Shown: positions 51,970-60,615 of the stretch, piece after piece
Position numbering within the stretch: position 1 is the first letter of the stretch
How the letters are laid out: every line of letters starts with the position of its first letter
Assembly: GCA_003280105.1 (NCBI GenBank)
Contig: QCFX01000001.1
Coordinates: 1 to 64,000, forward strand
Reading direction: 5' to 3'
Source: Prochlorococcus sp. AG-363-N20
Lineage (GTDB): Bacteria; Cyanobacteriota; Cyanobacteriia; PCC-6307; Cyanobiaceae
DNA length: 64,000 nt
Notes under the pieces: model-generated
Told to the model about the DNA's origin: nothing
Databases searched by the model: none
The model's input: the letters and a program-made list of their open reading frames with translations, nothing else
Translations under genes and position numbers: made by a program

Positions 51970-52608
51970 ATGTGTGGAAGATATGAGCTCACAACAGAAT
52001 TTGGGAACCTGCCAGCGGTTTTAAAGAAAAGCCTTCCAATGGGCTTTGAAAAAAACTATGCGCAACAGGAGCTAATCAGACCAAGTGAACCTGTACTGGT
52101 CCTAAAAAGCGAAGGGAAAACATCTACTTCTTTTATGCTTTGGGGATTTGTTGCTGAATGGGCACAAGATCCATTTAATCCTTTAATACCAAAACCCTTC
52201 AATGCAAGAGCTGAAACTGTTGGTGAAAAGAGATTCTTCAGAAATAGTTGGCGACATAAAAGATGTGTATTACCTGCTAGTGGTTTTTTTGAGAAAGGCC
52301 ATCGCATTGCCAGACAAGATTCTAAAACTTTTTGGCTTGCAGGAATTTGGAATAGGTGGATGAGTCCTGAAGGTAGTGAACTTGAAACATGCTGTGTATT
52401 AACAACCGAACCGAACAAATTAATAAAGCCACTTCATAACAGAATGCCAGTGATCATTCCTCATGGGCTGGAAGAAGATTGGATCGCACCAGTAAAAAAT
52501 GGACCTGAGCTAAGAGCACTCGAACCGATGCTTAGTGGGTGGAGTCCCGAGGAATGGGTTGCAAAACCAATTAAAAAGCCATCATCGTCTCAGATGAGTT
52601 TGTTGTAA
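51970..52608 (+). CDS. SRAP (SOS response-associated peptidase, HMCES-like) protein
   Basis: The 212-residue protein starts MCGRYELTTEFG, so the catalytic Cys is residue 2 after removal of Met. FNARAET supplies the conserved Asn and Glu pair, PASGFFE a catalytic Glu, and LHNRMPVIIP a catalytic His. SRAP proteins crosslink to abasic sites in single-stranded DNA and protect it. It stands alone in the window. Confidence 0.95.
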   Translation: MCGRYELTTEFGNLPAVLKKSLPMGFEKNYAQQELIRPSEPVLVLKSEGKTSTSFMLWGFVAEWAQDPFNPLIPKPFNARAETVGEKRFFRNSWRHKRCVLPASGFFEKGHRIARQDSKTFWLAGIWNRWMSPEGSELETCCVLTTEPNKLIKPLHNRMPVIIPHGLEEDWIAPVKNGPELRALEPMLSGWSPEEWVAKPIKKPSSSQMSLL

Positions 52609-52697
52609 AAGCTTTCCCAGAAGCTATCAACTAAGAGAGAATGCAAGCAAGCAAAAAGCGGCTTAAGCATTTTCTCCAAACACTATTGAAACCTTAA

Positions 52698-52835
52698 ATG
52701 ACTGACGAGAATAAACCAGCTCCTATGAAGGAGTTTCTAGACAAGTTCTTTGATTTATGCAAGGAATATCAGCAAAAGATACCTCCAAACAAAATGGCAG
52801 AAGTTTTAAGAGACTATGCAGATAGGTTGGATTAA
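52698..52835 (+). CDS. 45-residue hypothetical protein
   Basis: The protein begins MTDENKPAPMKEFLDKFFDL and continues CKEYQQKIPPNKMAEVLRDY. It is helical and soluble. Function unknown. Confidence 0.65.
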   Translation: MTDENKPAPMKEFLDKFFDLCKEYQQKIPPNKMAEVLRDYADRLD

Positions 52836-53222
52836 TGAATTGTCTTTCACTTAGGTGAAGTAGCAGTGGACAGAACACGACCATTAATGAAGTTCTTCCA
52901 AGTTCTCACCGAATGAGTTGTGGTATAACTTCCTTTCTGCTTTGACTACAACCCGTTTTTTCAAGTTTGTCTATTCTCCAGCCGCGAAATACGACTTTTA
53001 CTACGATTTTTTGTCCTATAGCAGTCTACTGACCACCAAAGTGATCATTGTTTTCAGAGGCAGAAATACTGATTTCAACAGTAAAGATTATAGTTTTGAT
53101 CGCCATTAGGCAAATAAATTGCTACACATTATCGTTCTTAATGTAAATGAACCAAACTCTGCAAACAGAACATACCTTACTGAGCCAAATTAGTTATCTT
53201 TAAGAAAAAGGAGGTTTAAGAA
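52836..53222. other. Intergenic region, no supported gene
   Basis: A frame of 63 codons in the middle (52918-53109) has weak composition and no good start. The end carries the AAGGAGGT site of the following gene. Confidence 0.4.
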
Positions 53223-53378
53223 ATGGCTAAAGAATCACTACTCAGTCGAATCAAGGCTTGGGTGAAGACTGTAATGGGAGGAATGGGCGGTGCTGTTGTT
53301 TCAGAGAAAAGCAAGACAGTGCCTCCTGAGATTGGAGACCAACCATATAAAGACACGCCAAAGAAAGGGGTCTTGTAA
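53223..53378 (+). CDS. 51-residue hypothetical protein
   Basis: A strong AAGGAGGT ribosome-binding site lies about 7 nt upstream of the ATG. The product begins MAKESLLSRIKAWVKTVMGG and ends in KDTPKKGVL. It has a short amphipathic helix and a Gly-rich centre. Function unknown. Confidence 0.7.
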   Translation: MAKESLLSRIKAWVKTVMGGMGGAVVSEKSKTVPPEIGDQPYKDTPKKGVL

Positions 53379-53381
53379 GAT

Positions 53382-53603
53382 CTAGCACCGAGGTATATCA
53401 GACTCTTCTTCATTCCTTTTGACTGATGGGTTCTGATAACAGCATCGGTCGATAATCGGTAGTATTCCGTCTTCTAATTCTTGGAGCAACTCGTCTCGAA
53501 ATCTATCCAGGTTTTCAACTGTGGGGTGTTCATACCCAGCCTCTAACGAATCCAGAAAAAGAGCCTTGATTGTTCTGTGAAATAGAGGATGACGTAATGA
53601 CAT
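53382..53603 (-). CDS. Hypothetical protein
   Basis: The 73-residue protein begins MSLRHPLFHRTIKALFLDSL and contains a helical middle DRFRDELLQELEDGILPI and CCYQNPS. It converges with the preceding plus-strand gene. Function unknown. Confidence 0.65.
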   Translation of the reverse strand: MSLRHPLFHRTIKALFLDSLEAGYEHPTVENLDRFRDELLQELEDGILPIIDRCCYQNPSVKRNEEESDIPRC

Positions 53604-53722
53604 CGATTGGGCACTCCCTAATAGAGAGAATTCATTTGAATTTTATTCAAACTAATTACTGTCTCTTAATAAGAAAGTGGCCAATCAATTCTTGAGAAGG
53701 TTTGCTTCGAAAATGAAAGGCG

Positions 53723-54637
53723 CTATTGCAAAACTAAAAACCAAATTGGGACAGTAAACAGCGAAATCAAAGTGCTCAAGGCCACTAAAGAAGCCGCAAC
53801 TTGTTGTTCTTGACCACTTGCTTCCGCCAACAACAACACCGAAATAGCAGTAGGAGTTGCCGCTTGCAAAACAAGAGCATTAGACATCAAGCTGGATAAG
53901 CCAAAAATTTTAGCGAGGGCCAACATTAAGGCAGGAAGAATAATTAGCTTTATAAACAAGCTGGGCTGAACTAGGAGACGTAAGTTTTTTAACCTTGGAT
54001 TTGGTGCAAAATTAAAAGCCCCCAATCGCATCCCGACAATCATGAGAGCTAACACAATTACAATTCGAGAGGGGATCCAAAGAACTGAAGTCATTTGATC
54101 ACTCCATGGAGTCAACTGAATCAAGACGGCACCAAATAATCCCTTACTCGCAGGACTACTACTAAGAGCAATTAAAAGATTTTTCCAAATAGGTTTTTCT
54201 GTTATTCCGGGTGAAGAATTTGTTAAAAGCATGGGGCCTAAACTCCACACAAGTAGCGTGGCGCCAAGGTCATAACCAATACTGAAATTGAGGGATTGAC
54301 TTGGCAAAAGGGCCAATGAAACCGGTATACCGAAATATCCCGAGTTACCAAAAACACTACCCATCAACAAACTTCGACTACCTATACGCCTTCTAATATT
54401 TGGGAAAATTCTAATTCCTGCTACAAGCAGTCCAATAGCAAGGCAGGCCATCGCTAGAGCCTGAAAAAGAAGCCAATCCAACCCACTTTTTAAGAGAAGC
54501 CCAATCAAGCTCATTGGCACTCCGAAGTTAATAAGTGGTGGAGCTATTTTTGATGAAAGTCCTGGTTGAAAACGCCCAATCAAATATCCGATTGCAAGCA
54601 AGGGCAATAATTCACTCAGGAGTTGCAGAATGGACAT
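53723..54637 (-). CDS. AEC-family (auxin efflux carrier type) transporter
   Basis: The 304-residue membrane protein has about ten hydrophobic segments with the AEC-type pattern: GYLIGRFQPGLSSKIAPPLI early, an FGNSGYFGIPVSLALLPS motif in the middle and QAATPTAISVLLLAEASGQE near the end. Family members carry small carboxylic or auxin-like compounds; the substrate is unknown. Confidence 0.88.
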   Translation of the reverse strand: MSILQLLSELLPLLAIGYLIGRFQPGLSSKIAPPLINFGVPMSLIGLLLKSGLDWLLFQALAMACLAIGLLVAGIRIFPNIRRRIGSRSLLMGSVFGNSGYFGIPVSLALLPSQSLNFSIGYDLGATLLVWSLGPMLLTNSSPGITEKPIWKNLLIALSSSPASKGLFGAVLIQLTPWSDQMTSVLWIPSRIVIVLALMIVGMRLGAFNFAPNPRLKNLRLLVQPSLFIKLIILPALMLALAKIFGLSSLMSNALVLQAATPTAISVLLLAEASGQEQQVAASLVALSTLISLFTVPIWFLVLQ

Positions 54638-54699
54638 TTAATGGATTCAACCTAACGCTTATGGATTTTTATGTGAGGGCTAGCCTGGTACGCAAATTC

Positions 54700-55341
54700 T
54701 CAGGCAGCTGCTAGACGAGAAAGATAAGCCTCTTTAGTACCAGCATTAATCCATCCTGTAGCAATCGTTTTAGTCCCTTTATCATTCACCCGCCCCCGAT
54801 GAATATGAGATAGACCGGCAGGGAAAATCACAAGCTTCCCTCTCTCTGCAGATTCATGATGTTCTTGCCAATAGAACTCAGTACCAGCCGACTCAATGTC
54901 ATTGCAATAAAGGATCCAAGCGAGAACTCTATGAACAGGCTCTGTCAACTCATCGCTAATAGTCCAATCACAATGCCATCGCTTGAATCCTTCCCCAGGG
55001 CCATAACGTTGAATGTTAAAAATCGGAATTACAAAAAGAGACTGCTCTGGAGCACACTCTCTAAATAAAGGTCGATCTTGAAGATATTTATTGAGAGCAG
55101 CAGTAACACCTCGAACAATTACATCAGACAGTGCAAATGCTTCTGGATCTGAACGATCAATTGCCACGAGACTTATATCTGTAGAGACCTTGGCTGGTTC
55201 CCCCTCAGAGGAAGAGGAGTCATTGCCAAATGCGACCCCACTGCGTTGAAGATCATGACGCCGATCGAAGAATGACATGACCCCATCGGCAACTGATTCG
55301 AAACCAGGGTTGCGATACGAAGCAATCAGATCCAAAGACAA
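54700..55341 (-). CDS. Fe(II)/2-oxoglutarate-type oxygenase
   Basis: The 213-residue protein has the oxygenase iron site. RWHCDWTIS supplies His (123) and Asp (125), and SHIHRGRVNDKGTKTIATGW supplies a distal His (181) and the oxoglutarate-contacting basic residue. The barrel segment PIFNIQRYGPGEGFKRW is also typical. Starts at TTG. The acceptor substrate is unknown; protein prolyl or amino-acid hydroxylation is common for close relatives. Confidence 0.8.
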   Translation of the reverse strand: MSLDLIASYRNPGFESVADGVMSFFDRRHDLQRSGVAFGNDSSSSEGEPAKVSTDISLVAIDRSDPEAFALSDVIVRGVTAALNKYLQDRPLFRECAPEQSLFVIPIFNIQRYGPGEGFKRWHCDWTISDELTEPVHRVLAWILYCNDIESAGTEFYWQEHHESAERGKLVIFPAGLSHIHRGRVNDKGTKTIATGWINAGTKEAYLSRLAAA

Positions 55342-55456
55342 GCCTTTTAAGTAATGATTGTGATCAAATTAGATGCCTTTTCGACGGCATGCCTCTAGAG
55401 ATAATTAACTGCATAGGTTATCTATGCAACCCTAGAGAAAAGGATCTATTCAAACT

Positions 55457-55546
55457 CTATGTCAAAAAAAAGCGATGAAGAAACAGAGGGGATAGCAATA
55501 GACCCAAAAGGAAACTTGCTGCAAGCAAATGCTTACCTAAAGCCAT
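55457..55546 (-). CDS. 29-residue membrane peptide
   Basis: GAGG lies five bases before an ATG on the minus strand, and the frame encodes MALGKHLLAASFLLGLLLSP and LFLHRFFLT. This is one membrane helix with a basic start, the size of the smallest photosystem or cytochrome subunits, but no match is recognised. It could be a real tiny subunit. Confidence 0.5.
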   Translation of the reverse strand: MALGKHLLAASFLLGLLLSPLFLHRFFLT

Positions 55547-55904
55547 CGAAACCTCACACTTAATCTTCCTACACAGATTGACGCACTTAGCTAGCAGATC
55601 TAGGTCGGCTAGACAGGTTCTGCCTGACTGTCGCAGCAAGGAGTCTTGACTCCACGCAAGTGAGGCCTGTCACATAGCGCAAATCCAAGTTATGGCAGGA
55701 AAGGTTTCGTCTTCTTTGATTAATGAAATTCTACTTAGAACAGAATCCAACTTCTTTCTTTATAAAGATTTCTCGACCAAATTTGCCCTCAAGAAGATCA
55801 TGCCTTGCTATTCATGCTTCCTCTTGAAGAAAATGCTTAAACTGTGTCCATCTCCTTGGCCAACCTATTAAGATTGGCTATCAAAACAAACTATTGAGAA
55901 GGAA
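55547..55904. other. Intergenic region with a doubtful 59-codon frame
   Basis: A plus-strand ATG frame at 55692-55871 encodes MAGKVSSSLINEILLRTESN and a Cys-containing continuation, but no ribosome-binding site or family match supports it. The rest has no features apart from a short GGAGTC/GACTCC inverted repeat near 55650. Confidence 0.35.
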
Positions 55905-56462
55905 ATGGCAAAAGATCGAACCCAACTTAATATAAATATTGATCCAGAATTACTTTTATTACTTAAATCAGAAGCTATAAAGAATGGAAAGACTCTTACA
56001 ACTTTCATCACAGAAAAACTAAAAGAATCGGCAACAGAGTCTGCAGACCGATTAGATTTACTTGAGAATAGACTGTTAAAAATAGAAAAAATGCTTGAAC
56101 TAGAGAAAACGTATTCTGCAAGAGAAAGTCTTTCCGGCTCTATTTTTACAGATGAGGGAGCAAAGAGATATGGCGAAGTAGCAAAGTCATTGTTTGAATC
56201 TCATTTCAACCGGAAGAAACTAAACACTGGGGCTGCTTTACAAGAGCTATCTGTTTATTTAGACAAGTACGACCATAGCAATCCAGAACTAGTCTTCCAG
56301 ATCCTACTAGGCACTCATGAGTTAACAGGGAAGGAAATGACAAATGCCTATAGAAAGGGTTCTTGTGCTATGAGGACTGCTCTAATGGATTGGAGTCAAG
56401 ACCCTTTAGAAGAATTAAATGAGGCATTTCTGAGTGCAGTGATCACAAAAACACTTGCATAA
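55905..56462 (+). CDS. Hypothetical protein with ribbon-helix-helix-like N-terminus
   Basis: The 185-residue protein starts MAKDRTQLNINIDPELLLLL with KSEAIKNGKTLTTFITEKLK, matching a ribbon-helix-helix DNA-binding pattern. A coiled-coil linker follows (LLENRLLKIEKMLELEKTY), then a helical C-terminal domain with GAALQELSVYLDKYDHSNPE. It may be a small transcription regulator. No target is visible. Confidence 0.75.
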   Translation: MAKDRTQLNINIDPELLLLLKSEAIKNGKTLTTFITEKLKESATESADRLDLLENRLLKIEKMLELEKTYSARESLSGSIFTDEGAKRYGEVAKSLFESHFNRKKLNTGAALQELSVYLDKYDHSNPELVFQILLGTHELTGKEMTNAYRKGSCAMRTALMDWSQDPLEELNEAFLSAVITKTLA

Positions 56463-56531
56463 CTATCTAGGTGGAATAATCTTCTTTATAAAACAATTTC
56501 TACTGACTTAAAGCCAGATTAATCATTGCTC

Positions 56532-56777
56532 CTACGAGTAAAAAAGAATTACCAAGCCTTTTTGTGAATAATGGGATTCTCGTTCCTCTCTTGAGAGGTC
56601 GAGCCCAACTGCCAACCCTTCTTTAATTGCCTCCGCATAGAGGTTTTCGGATAGACAAGGTTCTTTCTCCTTGCACAACGCAGCAATTCCAATTGGAGTT
56701 GCATGCCATTGAAATCTGGATGTATCTCCTATAGCTGGCTCTTGAAGAGAATCCTCTAGGAGTGTCTGAGTAGACAT
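56532..56777 (-). CDS. Hypothetical protein
   Basis: The 81-residue protein starts MSTQTLLEDSLQEPAIGDTS at ATG 56777. It has a central FQWHATPIGIAALCKEKEPC segment and an acidic region EERESHYS near the end. Function unknown. Confidence 0.6.
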   Translation of the reverse strand: MSTQTLLEDSLQEPAIGDTSRFQWHATPIGIAALCKEKEPCLSENLYAEAIKEGLAVGLDLSREERESHYSQKGLVILFYS

Positions 56778-56829
56778 GGGCAAAGGAAAGAGGTATCAAC
56801 AGAATTACAGAATTAAAAAAGAAGCGTGG

Positions 56830-56952
56830 TTAATTCTTTGCTTTGAGAACATGCAAACACAAATTCTTCAGCTCTTTACCCAAGCTGTCTCCCTGAGATT
56901 CAAGAGCGAACCAATCCATCCATTTTCTCCAATCAATTGATATAACTAACAT
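56830..56952 (-). CDS. 40-residue Trp-rich peptide
   Basis: The frame encodes MLVISIDWRKWMDWFALESQ and then GDSLGKELKNLCLHVLKAKN, with Trp at three places in a helical start and one Cys. GGAG directly precedes the ATG. The amphipathic pattern suggests membrane surface binding. Confidence 0.5.
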   Translation of the reverse strand: MLVISIDWRKWMDWFALESQGDSLGKELKNLCLHVLKAKN

Positions 56953-57063
56953 CTCCGGTTCAACAAAGAAGAGAACGTCGCATGTTGCTCACTAAATGCT
57001 TGCCATCCCAAGGAATTAACTTCTTTTCTGATTGATGTCTATATATTTAGGCTTGAATTAAAG

Positions 57064-57948
57064 CTAAGGAATTTTAGTTAAAAGCTTTGAGAGAATTTTT
57101 TTAGGAAAAGAGTAGCCATCACCTGCATATATACATTCTCTAGAAGCAGGTGTAACTGATGCAGGAATTTCAAAGAAAGCCATTCGACCATAATCCCCAT
57201 CACCAATTGGAGCTATTTCATGAGGTTGACTGCCTTCAAAAAAAATAACGTCGGTAGGCCTTACCAAATCTGAAACACATATAAGTCGATTTAATTTGTC
57301 AGTTATATAGAAACCTCCCTCCTTGTAGTCTTGCCCTTTATGTGTAAGCTCAACTTTAAAGTGAATCATCGGTTGAATATTCCATGAACGCTTGAAATCA
57401 ATATGCTTATTTAAAAATCCTCCTTTTAAGGGATAAAGACTTAAAGAAGTGTATGTAAAGAAGTTATTTTCTTCAATAAAGTCTCCATAATCCTCAGAAG
57501 TTCCATAAATCACATTTCTTATCCTGGATAAAGAATGTGATGTCTTGATAATTTTCACAAGGTCTTGATTAGGCCTATTCCATCTAAATCCACAATATCT
57601 ATATATATGCCATGCTTTATTCTTTTCATACCCTAATGAATCAGCCATCCCAGCACATATTGAACCACGCAAAGCTGTAGGTAAATCATTGGTATTAGAA
57701 TTAAGTCCGTCAAAATATTTAATAGATTGCTCCCTGCAAGAATTATACCAATCCTGTGTTATTAATTTTTTTGCGATATAATATCCTTTGCTTTCAATTT
57801 CAATCTTAGCTTCAGCGATAAAAGACTCAAGGTTGATTGATTCATTGATCAATCCTGTTGGCAATCTATTCTTCAATTGACTCACTATTCCTATTTCTGG
57901 TTTTTCATTCATAACACTTGGTTCAAAGTTAAAACCTTCGGTCAACAT
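57064..57948 (-). CDS. Putative iron-dependent oxygenase
   Basis: The 294-residue protein has candidate iron ligands H182xD184 (NKHIDFKR) and H243 (GSQPHEIAP), with R255 in GDYGRMAFFE for oxoglutarate. The preceding LYPLKGGFLNKH segment also fits an oxygenase barrel. The N-terminal half is unlike the small oxygenase at 54700-55341. AT-rich and flanked by short genes. The substrate is unknown, and the family call rests on the motif spacing. Confidence 0.6.
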   Translation of the reverse strand: MLTEGFNFEPSVMNEKPEIGIVSQLKNRLPTGLINESINLESFIAEAKIEIESKGYYIAKKLITQDWYNSCREQSIKYFDGLNSNTNDLPTALRGSICAGMADSLGYEKNKAWHIYRYCGFRWNRPNQDLVKIIKTSHSLSRIRNVIYGTSEDYGDFIEENNFFTYTSLSLYPLKGGFLNKHIDFKRSWNIQPMIHFKVELTHKGQDYKEGGFYITDKLNRLICVSDLVRPTDVIFFEGSQPHEIAPIGDGDYGRMAFFEIPASVTPASRECIYAGDGYSFPKKILSKLLTKIP

Positions 57949-58196
57949 TACACAGGGCAGGGAATCGAATCAAATCATGCGTCTCAAAAGTTTCAAAACA
58001 AGCCTAAGCCGATTAGAAATTTAGATCAAAGGAACATTTCTGAAGAAATTCTGTTCTAAATTTATTTATAGCCTGTGATTACCGGAGATCGCTTGATATC
58101 ACTGAAATTAACTATTGGATAACAAAAGGACTCTTTGAGTGAAAAACGATCACAGCAGGTTCACAATTTCCACAAATAATTATATCGAGGAAGAGA

Positions 58197-58469
58197 TCAA
58201 CCAAAGAAAAAGTCAATCTCCTTAGGCTGTAAACCTTCCCAACCAGCCTCGACAAGTCGCTGATTAAGCGTCTCTTGCTTGAAATGCTTTGCCCCAGAGC
58301 GGACAACTCTATTGCGCATTGATTTCTTAACTCCACTCCTTTTTCTTGCTCCTTCTTTATGCATTACTTCTCGATAAAGGTTGAGCATCTCTAACGGAAT
58401 TGGAGTGCCATCCAGATCTAGGCCTGCATCAATAGCCTTATCAATTGCATCAGGTCCAGAGGAATTCAT
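58197..58469 (-). CDS. Hypothetical protein
   Basis: The 90-residue protein begins MNSSGPDAIDKAIDAGLDLD and has IPLEMLNLYREVMHKEGARK, a basic middle and VEAGWEGLQPKEIDFFFG at the end. It looks like a conserved soluble protein. A shifted minus-strand frame that overlaps it is rejected. Function unknown. Confidence 0.65.
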   Translation of the reverse strand: MNSSGPDAIDKAIDAGLDLDGTPIPLEMLNLYREVMHKEGARKRSGVKKSMRNRVVRSGAKHFKQETLNQRLVEAGWEGLQPKEIDFFFG

Positions 58470-58575
58470 AACTCAAAGAGAATTTGCACGCCATCATAAA
58501 GACCACTTAACTCAGAAATGCTCACATGGCTGCTTATGGCTAAAAAGAGAAAAGGTTGTCTAGTGCATCGAATTA

Positions 58576-58719
58576 ATGGGATTTCCTCACTGCCCTTTAT
58601 GTGTCGCCCTAGCTTTTTTATCCATTCTTCTAGTCATTACCCGAAGCCTATTGCTCTGGCTCGTCATCAATAAGAAAATAAAGCCAGAACTTTTAACTCA
58701 AGCACTTTCATATGAATGA
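58576..58719 (+). CDS. 47-residue membrane peptide
   Basis: The product begins MGFPHCPLCVALAFLSILLV with a CPLC motif near the start, one membrane helix and a polar tail. The CxxC next to a membrane helix suggests a redox or metal role. Function unknown. Confidence 0.6.
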   Translation: MGFPHCPLCVALAFLSILLVITRSLLLWLVINKKIKPELLTQALSYE

Positions 58720-59112
58720 AACTAAACAAAGGGCAATGGCCTAGCAACCAAACATAAATGGAGCCAGAAACATCTTTTCATGCCAATACTTTGATTCCTT
58801 TTTAGACAACCTTCACAAGCCAGAGGAGACATAAGAAATATTTTAGGTTGTAAAATTAAGAGGTCCAACTATACATATTGATCAAATCTATACATTTGAT
58901 CAATACTTAGAGAAAGAAATATGGATAATTTAACACTTTCGAGAAAGGCATAAAGCCTTTTCTTTAAAGGGATAGAGAAGGGCTTTAAAAATAGGAGCCT
59001 ACTTTTCGGCTAACCGTACAGTCACACTCCGTAATATATTTGTTATAGTTCTTCACAAGTCGGGATTCGCCGGCAATCGCTGTTCTCCTAAGCCTAAGCA
59101 AGGCCAAATCAA
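58720..59112. other. Intergenic region upstream of the HLIP genes
   Basis: Nearly 400 bp with no supported gene. A small AAAGGC/GCCTTT hairpin near 58944-58960 followed by TCTTT may terminate upstream transcription. The remainder probably holds the hli promoter and leader. Confidence 0.45.
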
Positions 59113-59256
59113 ATGAACCAAAAGACTAAAACCAACAAGGTTGAAGCAGAAAAAATCATTGCTGAGCGCATCAATGGATGGGCAGCAATGATGGGCTTCT
59201 GGGCCGCTGTAGGTGCATACCTAACAACAGGCCAATTAATTCCTGGAATTGTTTAA
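59113..59256 (+). CDS. hli: High-light-inducible protein (HLIP)
   Basis: The 47-residue thylakoid protein binds chlorophyll and carotenoid in pairs and protects photosystem II assembly and damaged complexes. The helix AERINGWAAMMGFWAAVGAY has the Glu and Asn of the chlorophyll-binding motif, followed by the exit segment GQLIPGIV. Trp replaces the usual Arg after NG (NGW). The next hli gene starts 28 bp downstream. Confidence 0.93.
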   Translation: MNQKTKTNKVEAEKIIAERINGWAAMMGFWAAVGAYLTTGQLIPGIV

Positions 59257-59283
59257 CTCATTCACTAAATTATCAACAAAACA

Positions 59284-59391
59284 ATGAACGAGAACGCTGA
59301 ACTCCAAAACGGAAGATGGGCAATGATCGGCATCTTCGTGGCCCTTGGAACCTATGCTTTCACTGGGCAAATAATTCCAGGTATTTTTTAA
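59284..59391 (+). CDS. hli: High-light-inducible protein (HLIP), short form
   Basis: The 35-residue protein is close to the minimal HLIP: ELQNGRWAMIGIFVALGTYA with Glu, Asn and Arg of the binding motif, then GQIIPGIF. It follows the 47-residue HLIP by 28 bp, so the two are likely co-transcribed. The short N-terminus is typical of LL Prochlorococcus hli genes. Confidence 0.93.
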   Translation: MNENAELQNGRWAMIGIFVALGTYAFTGQIIPGIF

Positions 59392-59484
59392 AACTATGGA
59401 ATTAAATCCTTTCAAGCCTTTAAAGCAATTTTTTCAACGGATCTCTATTCGATCCAGCTTATCTTCTACTTAAAGAGTCCTATC

Positions 59485-59658
59485 ATGGAAATTGGCAAGT
59501 TATTTTTAACATCTATTTCTACTGGAATTATTACCCAGGATGAATTGGGATGGATAACTAGAAATCAATTAAATTTTTCTAGGTGTGAGCTTGCAACAGC
59601 TTTAAAACTTGGTCAATTAATAGATGCAGGGCAGCTCCAACTTGGATGCAGAGTTTGA
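59485..59658 (+). CDS. 57-residue hypothetical protein
   Basis: The protein begins MEIGKLFLTSISTGIITQDE and continues ELGWITRNQLNFSRCELATA. It is helical and soluble, with two Cys near the end. It follows the hli pair by 93 bp. Function unknown. Confidence 0.6.
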   Translation: MEIGKLFLTSISTGIITQDELGWITRNQLNFSRCELATALKLGQLIDAGQLQLGCRV

Positions 59659-59776
59659 GCTTTATTAATGGATAGATCAATCTAGGAATAAGAAACCCTA
59701 TTTGCATATTCATTAAACCAGGATTTTCATTCATTTTTTTAGTCAAGTCTTATCAACCGTATCGCTCTAATGAATC

Positions 59777-59959
59777 ATGACTACATCAAATCTCACCTCT
59801 AAGCACTATGGTTTTTTTAACCGTAGATTCTATTTGGCGGGAATTTTATTGAGCAGTTCATTTCTATTAACTATGTTGGGGATGGACTTTCATTATCAAT
59901 ACCTTCATAATCCAGCGGTGCATATATTCTTTCAAGAAAAAGGTATTTTTCTTTTCTAG
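59777..59959 (+). CDS. Small membrane protein
   Basis: The 60-residue protein has one hydrophobic segment (YLAGILLSSSFLLTMLG), a His/Tyr-rich stretch and a short C-terminus ending FLF. Function unknown. Confidence 0.55.
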   Translation: MTTSNLTSKHYGFFNRRFYLAGILLSSSFLLTMLGMDFHYQYLHNPAVHIFFQEKGIFLF

Positions 59960-59992
59960 ATTTTATATTAAATCTCTATATAAAGATTCAAC

Positions 59993-60100
59993 ATGGATCA
60001 ACAAATCTCTGTTTCTCTAGATTCACTATTTCGAAAGTTAGGTGAACTATCATTCTACGATTTCATCTGTTTAGCTAGTGGGCTAACTAGGGTATTGTGA
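59993..60100 (+). CDS. 35-residue peptide
   Basis: The ATG frame encodes MDQQISVSLDSLFRKLGELS and then FYDFICLASGLTRVL, ending in TGA that overlaps the GTG of the next frame. Stop/start coupling (GTGA) and small size make it a plausible gene, though no family is known. Confidence 0.5.
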   Translation: MDQQISVSLDSLFRKLGELSFYDFICLASGLTRVL

Positions 60101-60198
60101 ATTTCTGCTCAATAATTTTTTTCACTTCTTGTGCTGCTTTGTTGTACATCGGAGCTTTTCTTTGGAGAGGTCTTTCAAGAACCAGATCCACTACCTAA
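60097..60198 (+). CDS. 33-residue membrane peptide
   Basis: A GTG start four bases into the previous stop region opens a frame encoding MNFCSIIFFTSCAALLYIGA and FLWRGLSRTRSTT. It has one membrane helix and a basic C-terminus. AGGG lies about 4 nt upstream. Confidence 0.5.
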   Translation: MNFCSIIFFTSCAALLYIGAFLWRGLSRTRSTT

Positions 60199-60231
60199 TT
60201 TATATTGCTTGGCCTACCTCCAGCAAATTTG

Positions 60232-60333
60232 ATGGTATTTGAAAACTCAAAGACTTGGGCCCAATGCCTCGATCTAGCTTACAACTCCTATTGGCTATTG
60301 AACATTTTCATTGAATTACTTCCAATAGATTAG
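60232..60333 (+). CDS. 33-residue hypothetical peptide
   Basis: The ATG frame encodes MVFENSKTWAQCLDLAYNSY and WLLNIFIELLPID. It follows the coupled pair in the same orientation. The open frame is clear, but there is no ribosome-binding site, so it is doubtful. Confidence 0.3.
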   Translation: MVFENSKTWAQCLDLAYNSYWLLNIFIELLPID

Positions 60334-60380
60334 GCGGTGTTCCTAAACCCCCTTAGAAACTTGTTCGAACTTCTAAGCCA

Positions 60381-60476
60381 TTAATTCGTTAGATAGAGGG
60401 CCAAGCCAAGAGCTATGCAAAGTCCAACCCCTATATTCCAAATCAAAGCTTGATATCTTAGAAGCCACCGAATCAT
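60381..60476 (-). CDS. 31-residue single-span peptide
   Basis: The minus-strand frame encodes MIRWLLRYQALIWNIGVGLC and IALGLALYLTN. It starts four bases after the stop of the upstream 44-residue gene, so the two are paired. One membrane helix with a basic, Trp-rich start. Confidence 0.6.
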   Translation of the reverse strand: MIRWLLRYQALIWNIGVGLCIALGLALYLTN

Positions 60477-60480
60477 GGGT

Positions 60481-60615
60481 TTACCATTTAGAAGGAGCGT
60501 CATGGGTGAAATACCAACCAACCCATGCAACTAAATTCAAGCCAATAACAAAAGCCCAGACTTTCCAAGGTTGTTTTTTATCTGGTTTAGTAGGTGTAAG
60601 GTTATGGAGGGGCAT
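60481..60615 (-). CDS. 44-residue membrane peptide
   Basis: The product begins MPLHNLTPTKPDKKQPWKVW and has one hydrophobic segment (AFVIGLNLVAWVGWYF) and a His-Asp end. It forms a pair with the 31-residue peptide. Function unknown. Confidence 0.65.
   Translation of the reverse strand: MPLHNLTPTKPDKKQPWKVWAFVIGLNLVAWVGWYFTHDAPSKW

Noticed and set aside
52918-53109. Plus-strand 63-codon frame
   Set aside because: Aromatic- and Ser-rich without a family match, starts at TTG with no site.
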